From assembly GCA_963575745.1 (NCBI GenBank), contig CAUYUJ010016487.1:100379-164378 (forward strand): a DNA stretch of 64,000 nt, in the 5' to 3' direction. This stretch comes from Prorocentrum cordatum. Lineage: Eukaryota > Sar > Dinophyceae > Prorocentrales > Prorocentraceae. Within the stretch, counting starts at the first letter, position 1; the number at the start of each line of letters is the position of its first letter. Below the pieces are notes generated by a model. It saw nothing but the letters and a program-made list of their open reading frames with translations, was not told the origin of the DNA and did no database searches. Positions 21,926-31,521 of this stretch are shown here, piece by piece. Made by a program: the position numbers and the translations under genes.

Positions 21926-23013
21926 CCCGCTTGATACTTCCCCCTTGTTCAGGCCGCAGGAACTGAGGAGCCCAAAAAGCTCGCTCGGATGACCCGCTCG
22001 GGTTCGAACATGAAGTGCGTGCCCCACAGGGATGGAGCGCCCGCCTGATACTTCTCCCATATTCAGGCCTCAGGAGCCCAAAAGCGACGACAGTTACAAG
22101 ATTCCGATGGCCCGCCTCGGATTAGTAACATGATCTGGGGGCCCCATAGGGAGGAGACCCCCGCCTGAGACTTCCTCGAAATTCACTCACAGACGAGGCT
22201 CCCGCCTGATACTTCCTCCAAATTCACGCCCCAGGAGCCCAAAAGTGACGACAGTTACAGGATCCCGATGACCCGCCTCGGATTGGTAAGATGATCTGCG
22301 GGCCCCATAAAGAGAGGCTCCCGCCTGAGACTTCCTCGCAATTCACTCACAGACAACGCTCCCGCCTGATACTTCCTCCAAATTCACGCCCCAGGAGCCC
22401 AAAAGTGACGACAGTTACAGGATCCCAATGACCCGCCTCGGATTAGTAAGATGATCTTCGGGCCCCATAGGGAGAGGCTCCCGCCTGAGACTTCCTCGCA
22501 ATTCACTCGCAGACGACGCTCCCGCCTGATACTTCCTCCAAATTCACGCCCCGGGAGCCCAAAAGTCACGACAGTTACAGGATCCCGATGAGCCGCCTCG
22601 GATTAGTAAGATGATCTGCGGGCCCCATAGGGAGAAGCGCCCGCCTGAGACTTCCTCGCAATTCACTCACAGACGAAGCTCCCGCTAGATACTTCCTTCA
22701 GATTCACGCCCCAGGAGCCCAAAAGTGACGACAGTTACATGATCCCGATGACCCGCCTCGGATTAGTAAGATGATCTGCGGGCCCCATAGGGAGAGGCTC
22801 CCGCCTGAGACTTCCTCGCAATTCACCCACAGACGACGCTCCCGCCTGATACTTCCTCCAAATTCACGCCCCAGGAGCCCAAAAGTGACGACAGTTACAG
22901 GATCCCGATGACCCGCCTCGGATCAGTAAGATGATCTGCGGGCCCCATAGGGAGAGGCTCCCGCCTGAGACTTCCTCGCAATTCACTCACAGACGACGCT
23001 CCCGCTTGATACT
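21926..23013. repeat. 160-bp satellite array, about 7 copies
   Basis: CCCGCCTGATACTTCCTCC recurs at 22201, 22361, 22521, 22681 (variant), 22841 and 23001, exactly 160 bp apart. Earlier, more divergent units start near 21926 and 22040. Each unit contains a partial internal duplication (CCCGCCTGAGACTTCCTCG about 110 bp into the unit). No ORF persists. Confidence 0.97.
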
Positions 23014-23235
23014 CGAGTGAGTGACGGACTGACTGAGTGATGTGTGACGCCAACGGATGATATCCTCATGTGATGATCATGATGAGTGAGTGAGTGAGTG
23101 AGTGAGTGAGCGATCGAGTGGTGTATGGGTAAGTGTGATGGTGCTGAGGAGGAGAGGCGTGGGTCATGATGATGATGACTGATGATGATGATGATGGCGA
23201 GAAAGAGGAAGAGAGAGAGAGAGAGGGTGTGAGAT
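23014..23235. repeat. (GAGT)n, (GAT)n and (GA)n microsatellites
   Basis: GAGT tetramers at about 23083-23112, GAT trimers at 23165-23197 and GA dimers at 23210-23228, right after the 160-bp array. Confidence 0.9.
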
Positions 23236-23254
23236 CCTGCGCGGGGGGTGTGCA

Positions 23255-23530
23255 GAGAAAACAAGAACCCCACTTTGGATGCGGGGAAAAAAATGACAAT
23301 TAACGATTTTAGGTTCTCCCGGCACTCTCGGGAGGCCTCTCGGAGCTCTCTTGAGGTCTTGTGGAGGCCTCCTGGGAGCCTGGAGAGCCGCCCGAAAGCT
23401 ATCGTGGATTGCTCGGGAGCGTCTTGGGCTTTTCTTTGACGTTCTGGGGGCTTCTTGAGGTCGTCTCGGGCGGTCCTTGGGCGTTTGGGGGGCTCTTCGG
23501 GAGGCCGGGAAGCGCGGCACCGGGAGCGTA
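23255..23530. repeat. Dispersed repeat related to 20040-20390
   Basis: AAAAAAATGACAATTAACGATTTTA followed by GGCCTCTCGG/GTCTCGGG-like short units parallels the segment after the 89-bp array. Confidence 0.6.
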
Positions 23531-23584
23531 GTCGAGATGTGAGCGAGGTGGAGGACGCCTCGGGAGGGGGCCCAGCGTATTTGT

Positions 23585-23670
23585 ATGTATGTGTATATAT
23601 ATACATATATATATATATGTGTATATATATATATATATATATACCGGCACATGTGTATGTGTATATAAAG
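23585..23670. repeat. (TA)n/(TATG)n microsatellite
   Basis: Alternating TA with GT interruptions, the most AT-rich short stretch in this part of the window. Confidence 0.95.
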
Positions 23671-23897
23671 ATATCGCACCCATCCTCGCCGAAACGGCGG
23701 TTTAAGAGCCGCTCCCGGCGGGGGGCACCAGCGGCGCAGACCCGCCAGGCGCTGCCGCGCACACGCCGTCCAAGAAGTCGATGATGGCCAGGGACTCGGG
23801 GCGGCCGCCAGGTAGCGGCGGAAGGCTGACTCGCATGCTCTGGCACAGCCCCAACATTGAGGAAGAGCAACATTGCACAGGCAGAAACTTTTGGAGA

Positions 23898-24008
23898 TCT
23901 GCGCGGATTTCTTGGATCGGCGCTGAACCCCCTGGCGGCGGCTCCGGCGCCACCCCTTGCTCGCTCGGCGCGCCAGGGAGGGGGGTCCAGCGCCGATCCC
24001 AGAAAACC
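23898..24008. mobile_element. Foldback element, copy A
   Basis: The left arm GCGCGGATTTCTTGGATCGG continuing CGCTGAACCCCCTGG pairs with the right arm CCAGGGAGGGGGGTCCAGCG continuing CCGATCCCAGAAA. No ORF is inside. Related copies lie at 29636-29756 and 30262-30383. Confidence 0.75.
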
Positions 24009-24649
24009 TCACCAAACTCCCAAAACATGATGTGTTTGCAGTTCTTTGGGGATAGACCCATACGTTCAACGTGCTGAGTCAAATGAAGACATCATGTTTT
24101 CGCCTCGTTCGGCGTCTGGACGCCCTCGACGGGGCTCCAGGACCGCCAACACACTCAGGATGAAAAGCCGGCCCTGGGGAAAGGGTTGAGACGTCCGCGG
24201 ACCCCAGGGTCCTGAGGTAGCTCTTGAGAGGTCTTCGTGTGAGCGACTGAGCCCGATTGAGGGGCGATCATGATGTCACAATGCAGCCAGTGATAAAGGC
24301 CCCGACACAGATAATTGGCGCGGGGTCGAGCAAATCAGGAGTGCTCTTTCGGGCATCGAGGCGGGCACAAAGCAAGGAGCTCCCAATCACCCATCCCTCA
24401 CGAACGGCGAACATATTAGCGATAATCACGCATTCGCGGTCTGCATTTCGAGGCACGATCCCGTGAATACGCGGTCGCTTGGCTGCATGGGTATGTTCCG
24501 CGCTGGGCATCCATGACAAAAGACGCCCCGTATCCATGGGGTCGCGGCCCAAAAGCCCGGGCACGCGATGCCGTGGATAAGATAGTATGTTCCCCGCCCA
24601 CGAGATTCCATCACGCCCATCCCACCCGAAAGCCCTGGTGTTAGCCTCC
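24009..24649. other. Gap, weak dispersed repeat
   Basis: No gene recognised. 24460-24605 (ATACGCGG, CCGTGGATAAG, CCCGCCCACGAG) has a diverged relative at 57180-57365, suggesting an old dispersed repeat. Confidence 0.45.
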
Positions 24650-24840
24650 TCCTCCTCATGCTCCTCCACATGGTTCTCCTCTTCTCCATTATGATTATCC
24701 TCCTCGTCCTCCTCGTCATCCTCCTCCGCCTTCTGCTCTTCAATCCTCGTCCTCCTCCTCCTCCTCCTCCTCCTCTTCATTCTCCTCCTCGTGCGCTTCT
24801 GCTCGATCCTCTTCCTCCTTCTCCTCCTCCTCCTTCCCGG
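24650..24840. repeat. (TCC)n-rich tract
   Basis: Interrupted TCC/CTC triplets with TCATTC islands. Confidence 0.85.
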
Positions 24841-24960
24841 GGGCTCCATGCGCCAGCCCCGAGCGCCAGCGAAGCCTGCGTCAACGCGTGGCGCCTCCCC
24901 CCGCCGTCCACGAACGACAACACGGGCACCTTGCGAGAGTCGGGAGTCGGGAGGGGGAAC

Positions 24961-25107
24961 CCACACGGTGTGGTGACCACACGGCGTGGTAAGTCGGTGG
25001 GGATCTGCGGTCACCGCAGTGGGCGATCGGAACATCCGATGTTCCAAGACCGTACGGTGACGTACCGCGCGGTGAGGTTTCCTGGGATGTCAAGGTCACC
25101 GCGCGGT
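24961..25107. repeat. Cluster of short perfect palindromes
   Basis: Within 147 bp are CCACACGGTGTGG (24961), CTGCGGTCACCGCAG (25005), GGAACATCCGATGTTCC (25029), ACCGTACGGT (25049) and ACCGCGCGGT twice (25064, 25098). GTCACC/GGTGAC half-sites recur between them. This could be a protein-binding array or nested foldback DNA. Confidence 0.7.
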
Positions 25108-26349
25108 CTGTCACCACACGGTTTTGGGACCCCCGAGAGAGGGGCCAAACACACATCATGGCAACGCCGCAGGGATCGGGAGGCGGCCACCTGCGGCGGC
25201 GCGCCGAGGGGGCAAGTCTTCTCAGAAGGCGGCGGGGCCTCTCAGACCCCCCCCGGCCTTCGGAGAAACCGCCTGCGTCTTCCGGGAAGGCTCGGAGAGG
25301 TTTCTGAGAATTTCTAAACCTTCTGAAAAAGGCCCGCCCCCTCTGCCTTCCTGCCTGGGCACGCCGCCGACACCTCCATCGATGGGTCGGACGAAAAGTA
25401 AGGGGGCAGCGACGAAAGGGTTAGAGGATCAGCCCGCGCATCTGGTTTCTCTGACGCCCTCAGGGCAAGTGCATCAAGGAGAGCGTTTGGCGGCGGGGCC
25501 GAAGCCAGCTGCACGCATCAGATTTCGTGACACCCCTTTTCCCAGGCCCCCCCCTCTCGTCCGACCCGAGACACCAGAGGCCTCCCAAATTGGGCCAAAG
25601 TAGATGGGGCCGGGGGGTCGCACCGCATCGCCGATGCATCGCCAGTGCACAGGTGAAGTCGGGGCGAGGAAAATCGGTTTGTGAATCGCGCCGCCTCGCC
25701 GATGCATCGGATATTCGGCGCGACCATCTGACACCAGCCCCATTTCGGAGGCATGGAAACACTGATTAGCGAGAGAAGGGTGAACAAGGGAACGGCAACA
25801 CACGCACACAAAGAGACGCAGCCAAAAAGGAGAGAGGAACACCGTTGCCCCCAGGGCGGCACCGAGGGCGCTGTCGATGGGCACGCGGATGTACATAAAA
25901 TGATAAAAAGGCCCGCGTCTCCGCCCCAGGCAGCAACATATCTCCGAGAGGAGGAGGAGATGATTCTCGATAGTATCTGGAGGCCTTTGAAGGCCCCAAA
26001 ATCAATCAGAAAGCTGTAAAAAATAGCATTGATCCTTGATCCTTCCTTCCCTCTCCCTCGTCTGGTCTGGGCACCTGCTCGCGATGAGCGAACAACCAGC
26101 CCTTGAACCTATAGGGAGCCTGACACGCACCTGGCCTCCTCCTAGGGACGCACTAAACGTTCGAGCGCTAATTGATGGATCCTGGAAGTGCCGCCCTCGA
26201 TCGGCGATCCCAGCCTTCATCATATACCTGCGGCCTTTTGCACCTTGGCCCCCAAGGCTCGTGGAGTTCACACTTTCAAACACGTTGGGGGCATGTTTCT
26301 CTCTGCGAGGGCAAAATGCCCGTGTTAAGTTGAATTCTATACAGTTCTG
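25108..26349. other. Gap with dispersed repeats
   Basis: 25489-25540 is a copy of the GGCGGGGCCGAA...GATTTCGT repeat (others at 12339 and 30178). 25615-25720 repeats the GCATCGCCGATGCATCG family seen at 13120-13275. The last 300 bp may be the 3' untranslated part of the LINE that follows on minus. No gene recognised. Confidence 0.5.
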
Positions 26350-28990
26350 CGCTACGCACCCGCGGCAGCCGCTGCGGCCGTTCTCGCCAGGCGAGCCGCC
26401 GCCCCGCGGGCGCGCGCCTCCTCGGCCGAGGCGAAGCCGTAGGCCGCAGCCACGGCCTAGGCTGGCGGCAGGATGAGGACGCCGTCGGCAGCGCTGGCGC
26501 CCGAGCTCCCGCCTGCGGCCGCCGTGGACGTCCGCTGGCGCCTGGCTGGCCGCTCGTCCTCGCCGACCTTCGCCCGCGGGCGCCCGCGGCAGCGCTTGCG
26601 CCCTTGTCGCCGTCCGCCGCTGGCCCCAGCTTCTCCGCCCATCGGCTCCGCACCTCGGCAGTCGGCGCCACGAGCGCCCCGAAGGCCTTTTTCGGCTGGG
26701 GCCCTGGCGGCAGGCCGCGCTCGAGGTCGTTGCGCGCATGCGCCCCCTGGCGGCAGCCCCTGCGCATTCGTCGCGGAGCCCGCGCCGGCGCATCTCGGGC
26801 GTCCTCGCGCGCGCGAAGCACGCGGTGCAAGCAAGGAACTCACCAGCTTCACCCTCGACGCGGCCCATCATCAGCTGGCGGCCTCGGACCTGCAAGCGGC
26901 GGCGGCCGTCCGAGGGCCGACCTTGCCGCCCGCCGCTGGCGGAGCCCGGGCCCGTCGCGCCACGCGCCTGTCGGCGGCTGGCGTTGTTGCGGCAGAACTT
27001 CCGGCCAAGCCCAGGCCGCCGGCGCCCGCCGCCGCCGCCGCCGCAGGCCGCTTCCGCACTGGCAGGGCGCCTCCGCGCCCCACCGAGCTCGAGGCCGCCG
27101 CCGCGGCCGACGCCATCTGCGCTGCAGCTGCCATCGCGCCGGGGGAGGGGCCCAACCGCCGCGCTGGCCTCGCTGGCCCCCCACTCGGGCACGCAGAAGT
27201 CGAAGCCCTCGGGCGATGCCATCGGCCGGCAGCCCTTGGCCCCGCGGTCGGCGACGCGGACCTCGACCTCCGCCGCGCACCTGGCCACATCTTGGGCTCG
27301 AGCCGCGAGGCCCTCCAGAAGCAGTATATCTTCGTCATCCACTGCGTGTAATCCAGCTCCGAGCTTGGCCCTCTGGTCGGCCAGGCGGCCCCCGTCTCGC
27401 TCCTTCGCCGAGATCTCGCCGCGCCGGACCGCCCCCTCTGAAGCGCGGGCCGGGATGTGCCTCGCCGCGGCCCCCATCGATCTCGTCACCGACCCGCGGC
27501 CGCAGATGGGCGCGAAGCGAGGTCGGCCCCTGAGCGCGCTGCAGGTTGCCGATGAAGTCCACGGTGCCCTTGCGGTCGTCGAGGATCTCGTAGGCCCCGA
27601 TGATCTCCTTCAACGCAGCGACCGCCGCGTAGTCCTCGCCTGCCCGCGCTGTCTGAGTGGGCATTTCGGGGCCGCGCCCCAGGCCTGCGCCGTGATCTGG
27701 CCCTCCTGAGACATCGCGATGACTGCCCGTCCCGCGCTGTGGAGGGCGGGGAAGCGGCTGTTGATGCAGGAACCGTCCGTGAAGCCATCTGGCCTGCTGT
27801 TGCCCCCAGCGAAGCTGCCAGCGCGGTCTCTTCTTCGACAAGGGCGCCGCGTCGACGAAGAGGCCCTGGGCGAACAGCTCACCAAACTATTCCCCGAGGT
27901 TCCGCGTCGCGCTGGCTCCCATGCAGCAGGTCTGCTGGATGACGATCTCGTCCCCAGCCATGCCAGGCCGGGCACTCGAAGTGTCGGTGGAACATCGCCC
28001 CTGCCCCCCATTGGCACAGGAAGCATGCGGGGCTGATTTCTGACTTGCGCCTGGCGGGCCAGGCCGGGGCCACTGGAGCAGCGACGCCAGCCAGCGCGGG
28101 CAGCCCTTGCGGTGGCGGGCCCAGGTCTCCGTGGCTCTCATGCGCTGCAGCTCGTTGGCTGGCGTCCACGCTGGAGGCAGACGCCGCGGCCAGGGCGCCT
28201 CGGCGCGCGTGCGGTACTCCTCCATGCATGGCGGCCGCCCTCCTGGTCGCTTCGCGAGCGCGCTCCGCCAGGGAGGCGGGCGACCAGCACCGCGCGTCGA
28301 ACTCCGCGCCCAGCTCATCCTTGATGGCGAGGCCGTCCAGCGCGAACTGCCAGCCGATGCGCTTCAAGGTGAGCACCAGCGCCGCCGCGGGGTCTCGCAC
28401 CGAAGCCCATGGCCTCTGGCTGTGCTCGAGCCCGAGGCTGGACGCCGAGCAAGCCTTGACCGCGGCTGGCCAGGCCTGGCGCGCCCCCGTCGCGCAGACG
28501 AAAGCATGCACGGCCATGCCCGTCGCGATGGACGGGGGTTCTGGCGCCAGCCGCTTGCGGAGCAGTGCAGCGCGAAGCTGAGCGCTACTCCTGGGGCCAG
28601 CCGCCCTGCACCGTGGGCCGCCGCCACCCTCAGAACCCGCACGCGGCCAGGCGGCACTCCAGAGGTCGCTGAGCCCCAGAGGGCTTTCGCCGTCGGCCCC
28701 GCCCTCATCACCCTGGCTTGCCGCAGACCTGGACCGAATATCCGTCCGAAGCGAGGCGTCTGTCGCAGGGCTAAAACCTCACGCGCCGCGAGCGTGGTCA
28801 CACTGCGGTGGGCCCCCGCCGTTGCGTCGCCTCCGAGGTCTCGATGTCCTGAGACGAACGCTCCTGCAGGCAGCGGCCAGCTCTCCTGCGCCTGCAGCGT
28901 CCTCTGCAGGTCGACCGACGATGCCAGCACTTTCGTCTTGCTCCAGTTGACGGGCAGGCGCTTGTCACGCAACACGGTGGGGGCATTTGT
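26350..28990 (-). pseudogene. 5'-truncated LINE with RNase H, frameshifted
   Basis: The minus strand carries the downstream half of a LINE ORF2. From 28975 a post-catalytic RT segment runs through NWSKTKVLASS and RDLGGDATAGAHRS. From 28517 there is a DPAAALVLTLKRIGW region and a zinc knuckle (CFLCQWGAGAMFHRHFECP). From about 27800 follows an RNase H domain: GFTDGSC supplies the first Asp, and further acidic positions lie in AGEDYAAVAALKEI and KGTVDFIGNL. The tail near 26850-26400 is Arg/Ala-rich with scattered Cys. At least three frame changes occur and the catalytic RT motifs are missing, as expected of a 5'-truncated insertion. RNase H marks a LINE of the I/Jockey-like groups, but here it stands at the C-terminus, unlike in the LINE at 44.9 kb. 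Confidence 0.75.
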
Positions 28991-29091
28991 TTAGCTCTTC
29001 GAAAGCCGCAACCCGCGCATAATTCATTCAGCGGCCGCAAAACAGTGCTTGCACAGCCCGCAGGCGGGACCCGCAGCCCCCAAAGCGGCGA

Positions 29092-29541
29092 TTACCTCCG
29101 CGCCCACCGTTGGCCTTCGGCCTGGGGTCCACCGCCTGCGTACTCACAGTCGCCGCGCACGCCAGCCGCCCGCGCGACGTTCAACGGCTCCGACGTGGCC
29201 TCGGCCTCGCGTTCGCCGCGCACGGTGGACTCGGCATCGGAGCTGCTGAGCTGGTCTCGGGCGCACCAGGCCTCGGGGGGATGGAACCACCCAGCCAGGC
29301 GAGCCAGCCACATCGATGCCATCCGTCGGCGGATCCACCTCAGGCGCCGAGGCTCCATAGCGCGCACCAGCTCTTGCTTCGCTGACTGAAGTTCCTCGTC
29401 GCACTCCTGCGCGCCTCGGCCAGCGCCGTCGGGCACGCCCAGCGCGTCGAGGAGCACGATTGCCTCGCCCTCGTCGGGGCTCATAAGGTCCAAGAGCGAC
29501 TCCAGTCGTGGATCGGCCATGGATAGCACCGCCGCCCTCAT
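29092..29541 (-). CDS. Hypothetical protein (149 aa)
   Basis: An ATG-initiated open frame with protein-like composition. An acidic N-terminal helix-prone region (LESLLDLMSPDEGEAIVLL) is followed by a basic RRLRWIRRRMASMWLARL segment. No family recognised. It lies just upstream, in transcription order, of the truncated LINE, so it may be an older piece of that element or a host exon. A stop-free frame of this size can arise by chance in GC-rich DNA. Confidence 0.28.
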   Translation of the reverse strand: MRAAVLSMADPRLESLLDLMSPDEGEAIVLLDALGVPDGAGRGAQECDEELQSAKQELVRAMEPRRLRWIRRRMASMWLARLAGWFHPPEAWCARDQLSSSDAESTVRGEREAEATSEPLNVARAAGVRGDCEYAGGGPQAEGQRWARR

Positions 29542-29635
29542 TGGATAAGGACTCCTGCAGGGTCTGGCGCCTCCTGGGGCTATTCCTTAACAAGCGCCTC
29601 CACCGTGCAAGTGATATAAACAAACAACGCCGGCG

Positions 29636-29756
29636 GATTTCCTGTGTCGGCGCTGGACCCGCCCCCCTGGCGCGCGAAACGTTTTTGGGGCGGCGCCGGA
29701 GGCGCAATCAGGAAGGTCCAGCGCAGACCCGAGAAATCCGCGCGGACCTCCGAACG
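29636..29756. mobile_element. Foldback element, copy B
   Basis: The left arm GGATTTCCTGTGTCGGCGCTGG pairs with the right arm CAGCGCAGACCCGAGAAATCC. The loop differs from copies A and C; the arms are the conserved part. Confidence 0.7.
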
Positions 29757-29843
29757 TTTGTACTACCAGATGCTTTGCTGTTGCATTGTGAACCACAGGG
29801 GATATCTCTCCCCCGTCTCAGCCTCATCCCCCCTCCTCTTCAC

Positions 29844-29868
29844 ACACACACACACACGCACACACACG

Positions 29869-29960
<92 letters not shown>
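29844..29960. repeat. (CA)n microsatellite
   Basis: About 115 bp of CA dinucleotides, nearly uninterrupted. Its minus-strand frame reads poly Cys-Val. Confidence 0.98.
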
Positions 29961-29961
<1 letters not shown>

Positions 29962-30261
29962 CGTTCGCCCATCACCCACCCCCTCATAACTAACTCCATC
30001 CCCTTTGTATGTTGTTCCCCCTCCCTGATCACCGCCCACCCCTACTCCACCCTTCGGAACGGGCGAACTTGGAAGCTCGAAGGGCGGCGTCATAGCGAAT
30101 CAGCCCATGAGGCTGACCTCCCTGGCACCTTCTGGCGCCCGAGGCGGCCATGTGTAATCATCGAGGAAGGTGCTTTGCGGCGGGGCCGAAAGCAGCTGCA
30201 TACGGCAGATTTCGTACCCCCACATAGAAACAGACTGCGTAAACAGAAGTATTCGACGGTC
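29961..30261. other. Gap with dispersed repeat copy
   Basis: 30178-30222 is the third copy of the GGCGGGGCCGAAAGCAGCTG...GATTTCGTACC repeat. No gene. Confidence 0.6.
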
Positions 30262-30383
30262 CACGCGGAGTTCTTGGGTCGGCGCTGGACCCCCCTGGCG
30301 GCGCCTCTGGCGCCGCCACTCGCGTGTTCCGCGCGCGAGGGAGAGGGGTCCAGCGCAGGTCCAAGAAATCCGCGCGGAGCGTA
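30262..30383. mobile_element. Foldback element, copy C
   Basis: The left arm CGCGGAGTTCTTGGGTCGGC continuing GCTGGACCCCCCTGG pairs with the right arm AGAGGGGTCCAGCGCAGGTC continuing CAAGAAATCCGCGCGG. An inner GGCGCCTCTGGCGCC hairpin forms the apex. Confidence 0.75.
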
Positions 30384-30758
30384 GAAAATCATGTTTACGC
30401 ATTGCTGGCCACAACCCCCCGCTTCCGTCCGATCCGAACTCTCCCGCGTCCCTCCCTCCCTCCTCCTTCTCGCAGGGCATCCGACAGCATGGCTACTTGT
30501 TATCACTCGGCTCCCCCTCGAGGTCTGGGCCCCCTCCTGGGGACGGGCAGGCCAGCCTGGATCGTCTCTTGACACGATCCCCGGGGCCCGGCGCGGGCCC
30601 GGCGGGCCAGAGTCTTCGAAAACCCTGCGCCTCAAGTTCACGACGCGAAGCTGCCTGGGATCTGGGCTTCGAGATTCGATCCCCAGGCCTCTCCCGGGGC
30701 GCGCTCTGGCCAGAACCTAAGCCGTGGCCACGAGAAGGCCCACGAGAGACCAGGACCA
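30384..30758. other. Gap, nothing recognised
   Basis: Unique-looking GC-rich DNA between the foldback element and the right-hand repeat of the RLE retrotransposon. No gene or repeat recognised. Confidence 0.5.
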
Positions 30759-30840
30759 CTCCTCGAGCCCTGAGCCTCGAGCGTCGAACCCTTCCTCCTC
30801 CTCCTCCTCCTCCTCCTCCTCCTCCTCCTCCTCCTCCTCC
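30759..30840. repeat. Flanking direct repeat: 35-bp block plus (TCC)n
   Basis: A 35-bp block starting CTCCTCGAGCCCTGAGCCTC and ending GTCGAACCCTTC, followed by (TCC)n to 30840. The same block and microsatellite recur at 35017-35134, the other side of the retroelement, with no visible mismatch in the block. Confidence 0.9.
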
Positions 30841-31148
30841 GAGCGCCGCGAGTCGCTTTGCCGCGGGCGCTCTTTGGTCGGGAGCCGGCGCACACCCTCG
30901 CCCCCACGTCCCTCAAACGGGATGGTTCCCCCGGGAGTGGCGCGCAAAAGGCGGCCGCTCCCAGGGGGAGGGGGTGCGCCGGCCAGGGCCTCTAGTCTGG
31001 GCTTACCCGGGAGCACCATGGGGACCTGCACGACCAGGCCGCCGCGCGCGCCGCCGCCTCCGGCGCGGTCCCACCGCCAGGCGCCTCCGGCGCAGCCCCA
31101 CCGCAAGGGGGGCCGCCGCCGCACGACACCACCCCGACATCGGCGCCA

Positions 31149-31185
31149 GGTACGGGGGCTGCCCCCCCGTCGGGGGACCCGTACC
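31149..31185 (-). other. Hairpin in the 3' region of the RLE element
   Basis: GGTACGGG and CCCGTACC form an 8-bp stem, continued by GGGGG/CCCCC pairing inside. It lies about 340 nt downstream of the stop codon in element orientation. Non-LTR RTs often recognise a structured 3' end of their RNA; that role here is inference. Confidence 0.4.
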
Positions 31186-31521
31186 CTTTTCTCTCCCCAG
31201 GGGGGACGAGCCCACGCCCCTGGCAAGCCAGGGGTCCGCCCGTCGACGGCCCTGGGGAGCAGCCGACCCCGAAATGGTTGTGGGCAGCGGCCTCCAGCGC
31301 TCGCGCCCCTCCGCCGCTCGCCCGCTGCCCTGCCGGTCCGCGAGCCTCCTCCAGCTCGCAGCGGCGCCCCCGGCCTTGCCCGCGCGCGCCCGCAGCCCAG
31401 CCGCCCCGCAGGCCCCCTGCAGCCCCCCAGCCCCCAGCCGCAGCCTGGCTCCCCGGTGCGCCGCCCTGCAGCGCCGGCGCCGCCTCCGCCGCCTCCAGCC
31501 GCCTTGGCGCCGCTTCTGCCC

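Noticed and set aside
21926-23013. CRISPR array
   Set aside because: The units are contiguous 160-bp satellites without unique spacers, and the genome is eukaryotic.
29763-30093. Minus frames with poly Cys-Val
   Set aside because: Translation of the (CA)n microsatellite.
31089-31200. Independent MITE in the 3' region of the RLE element
   Set aside because: The hairpin is short (8-bp outer stem), lies inside the element, and has no second copy in the window.
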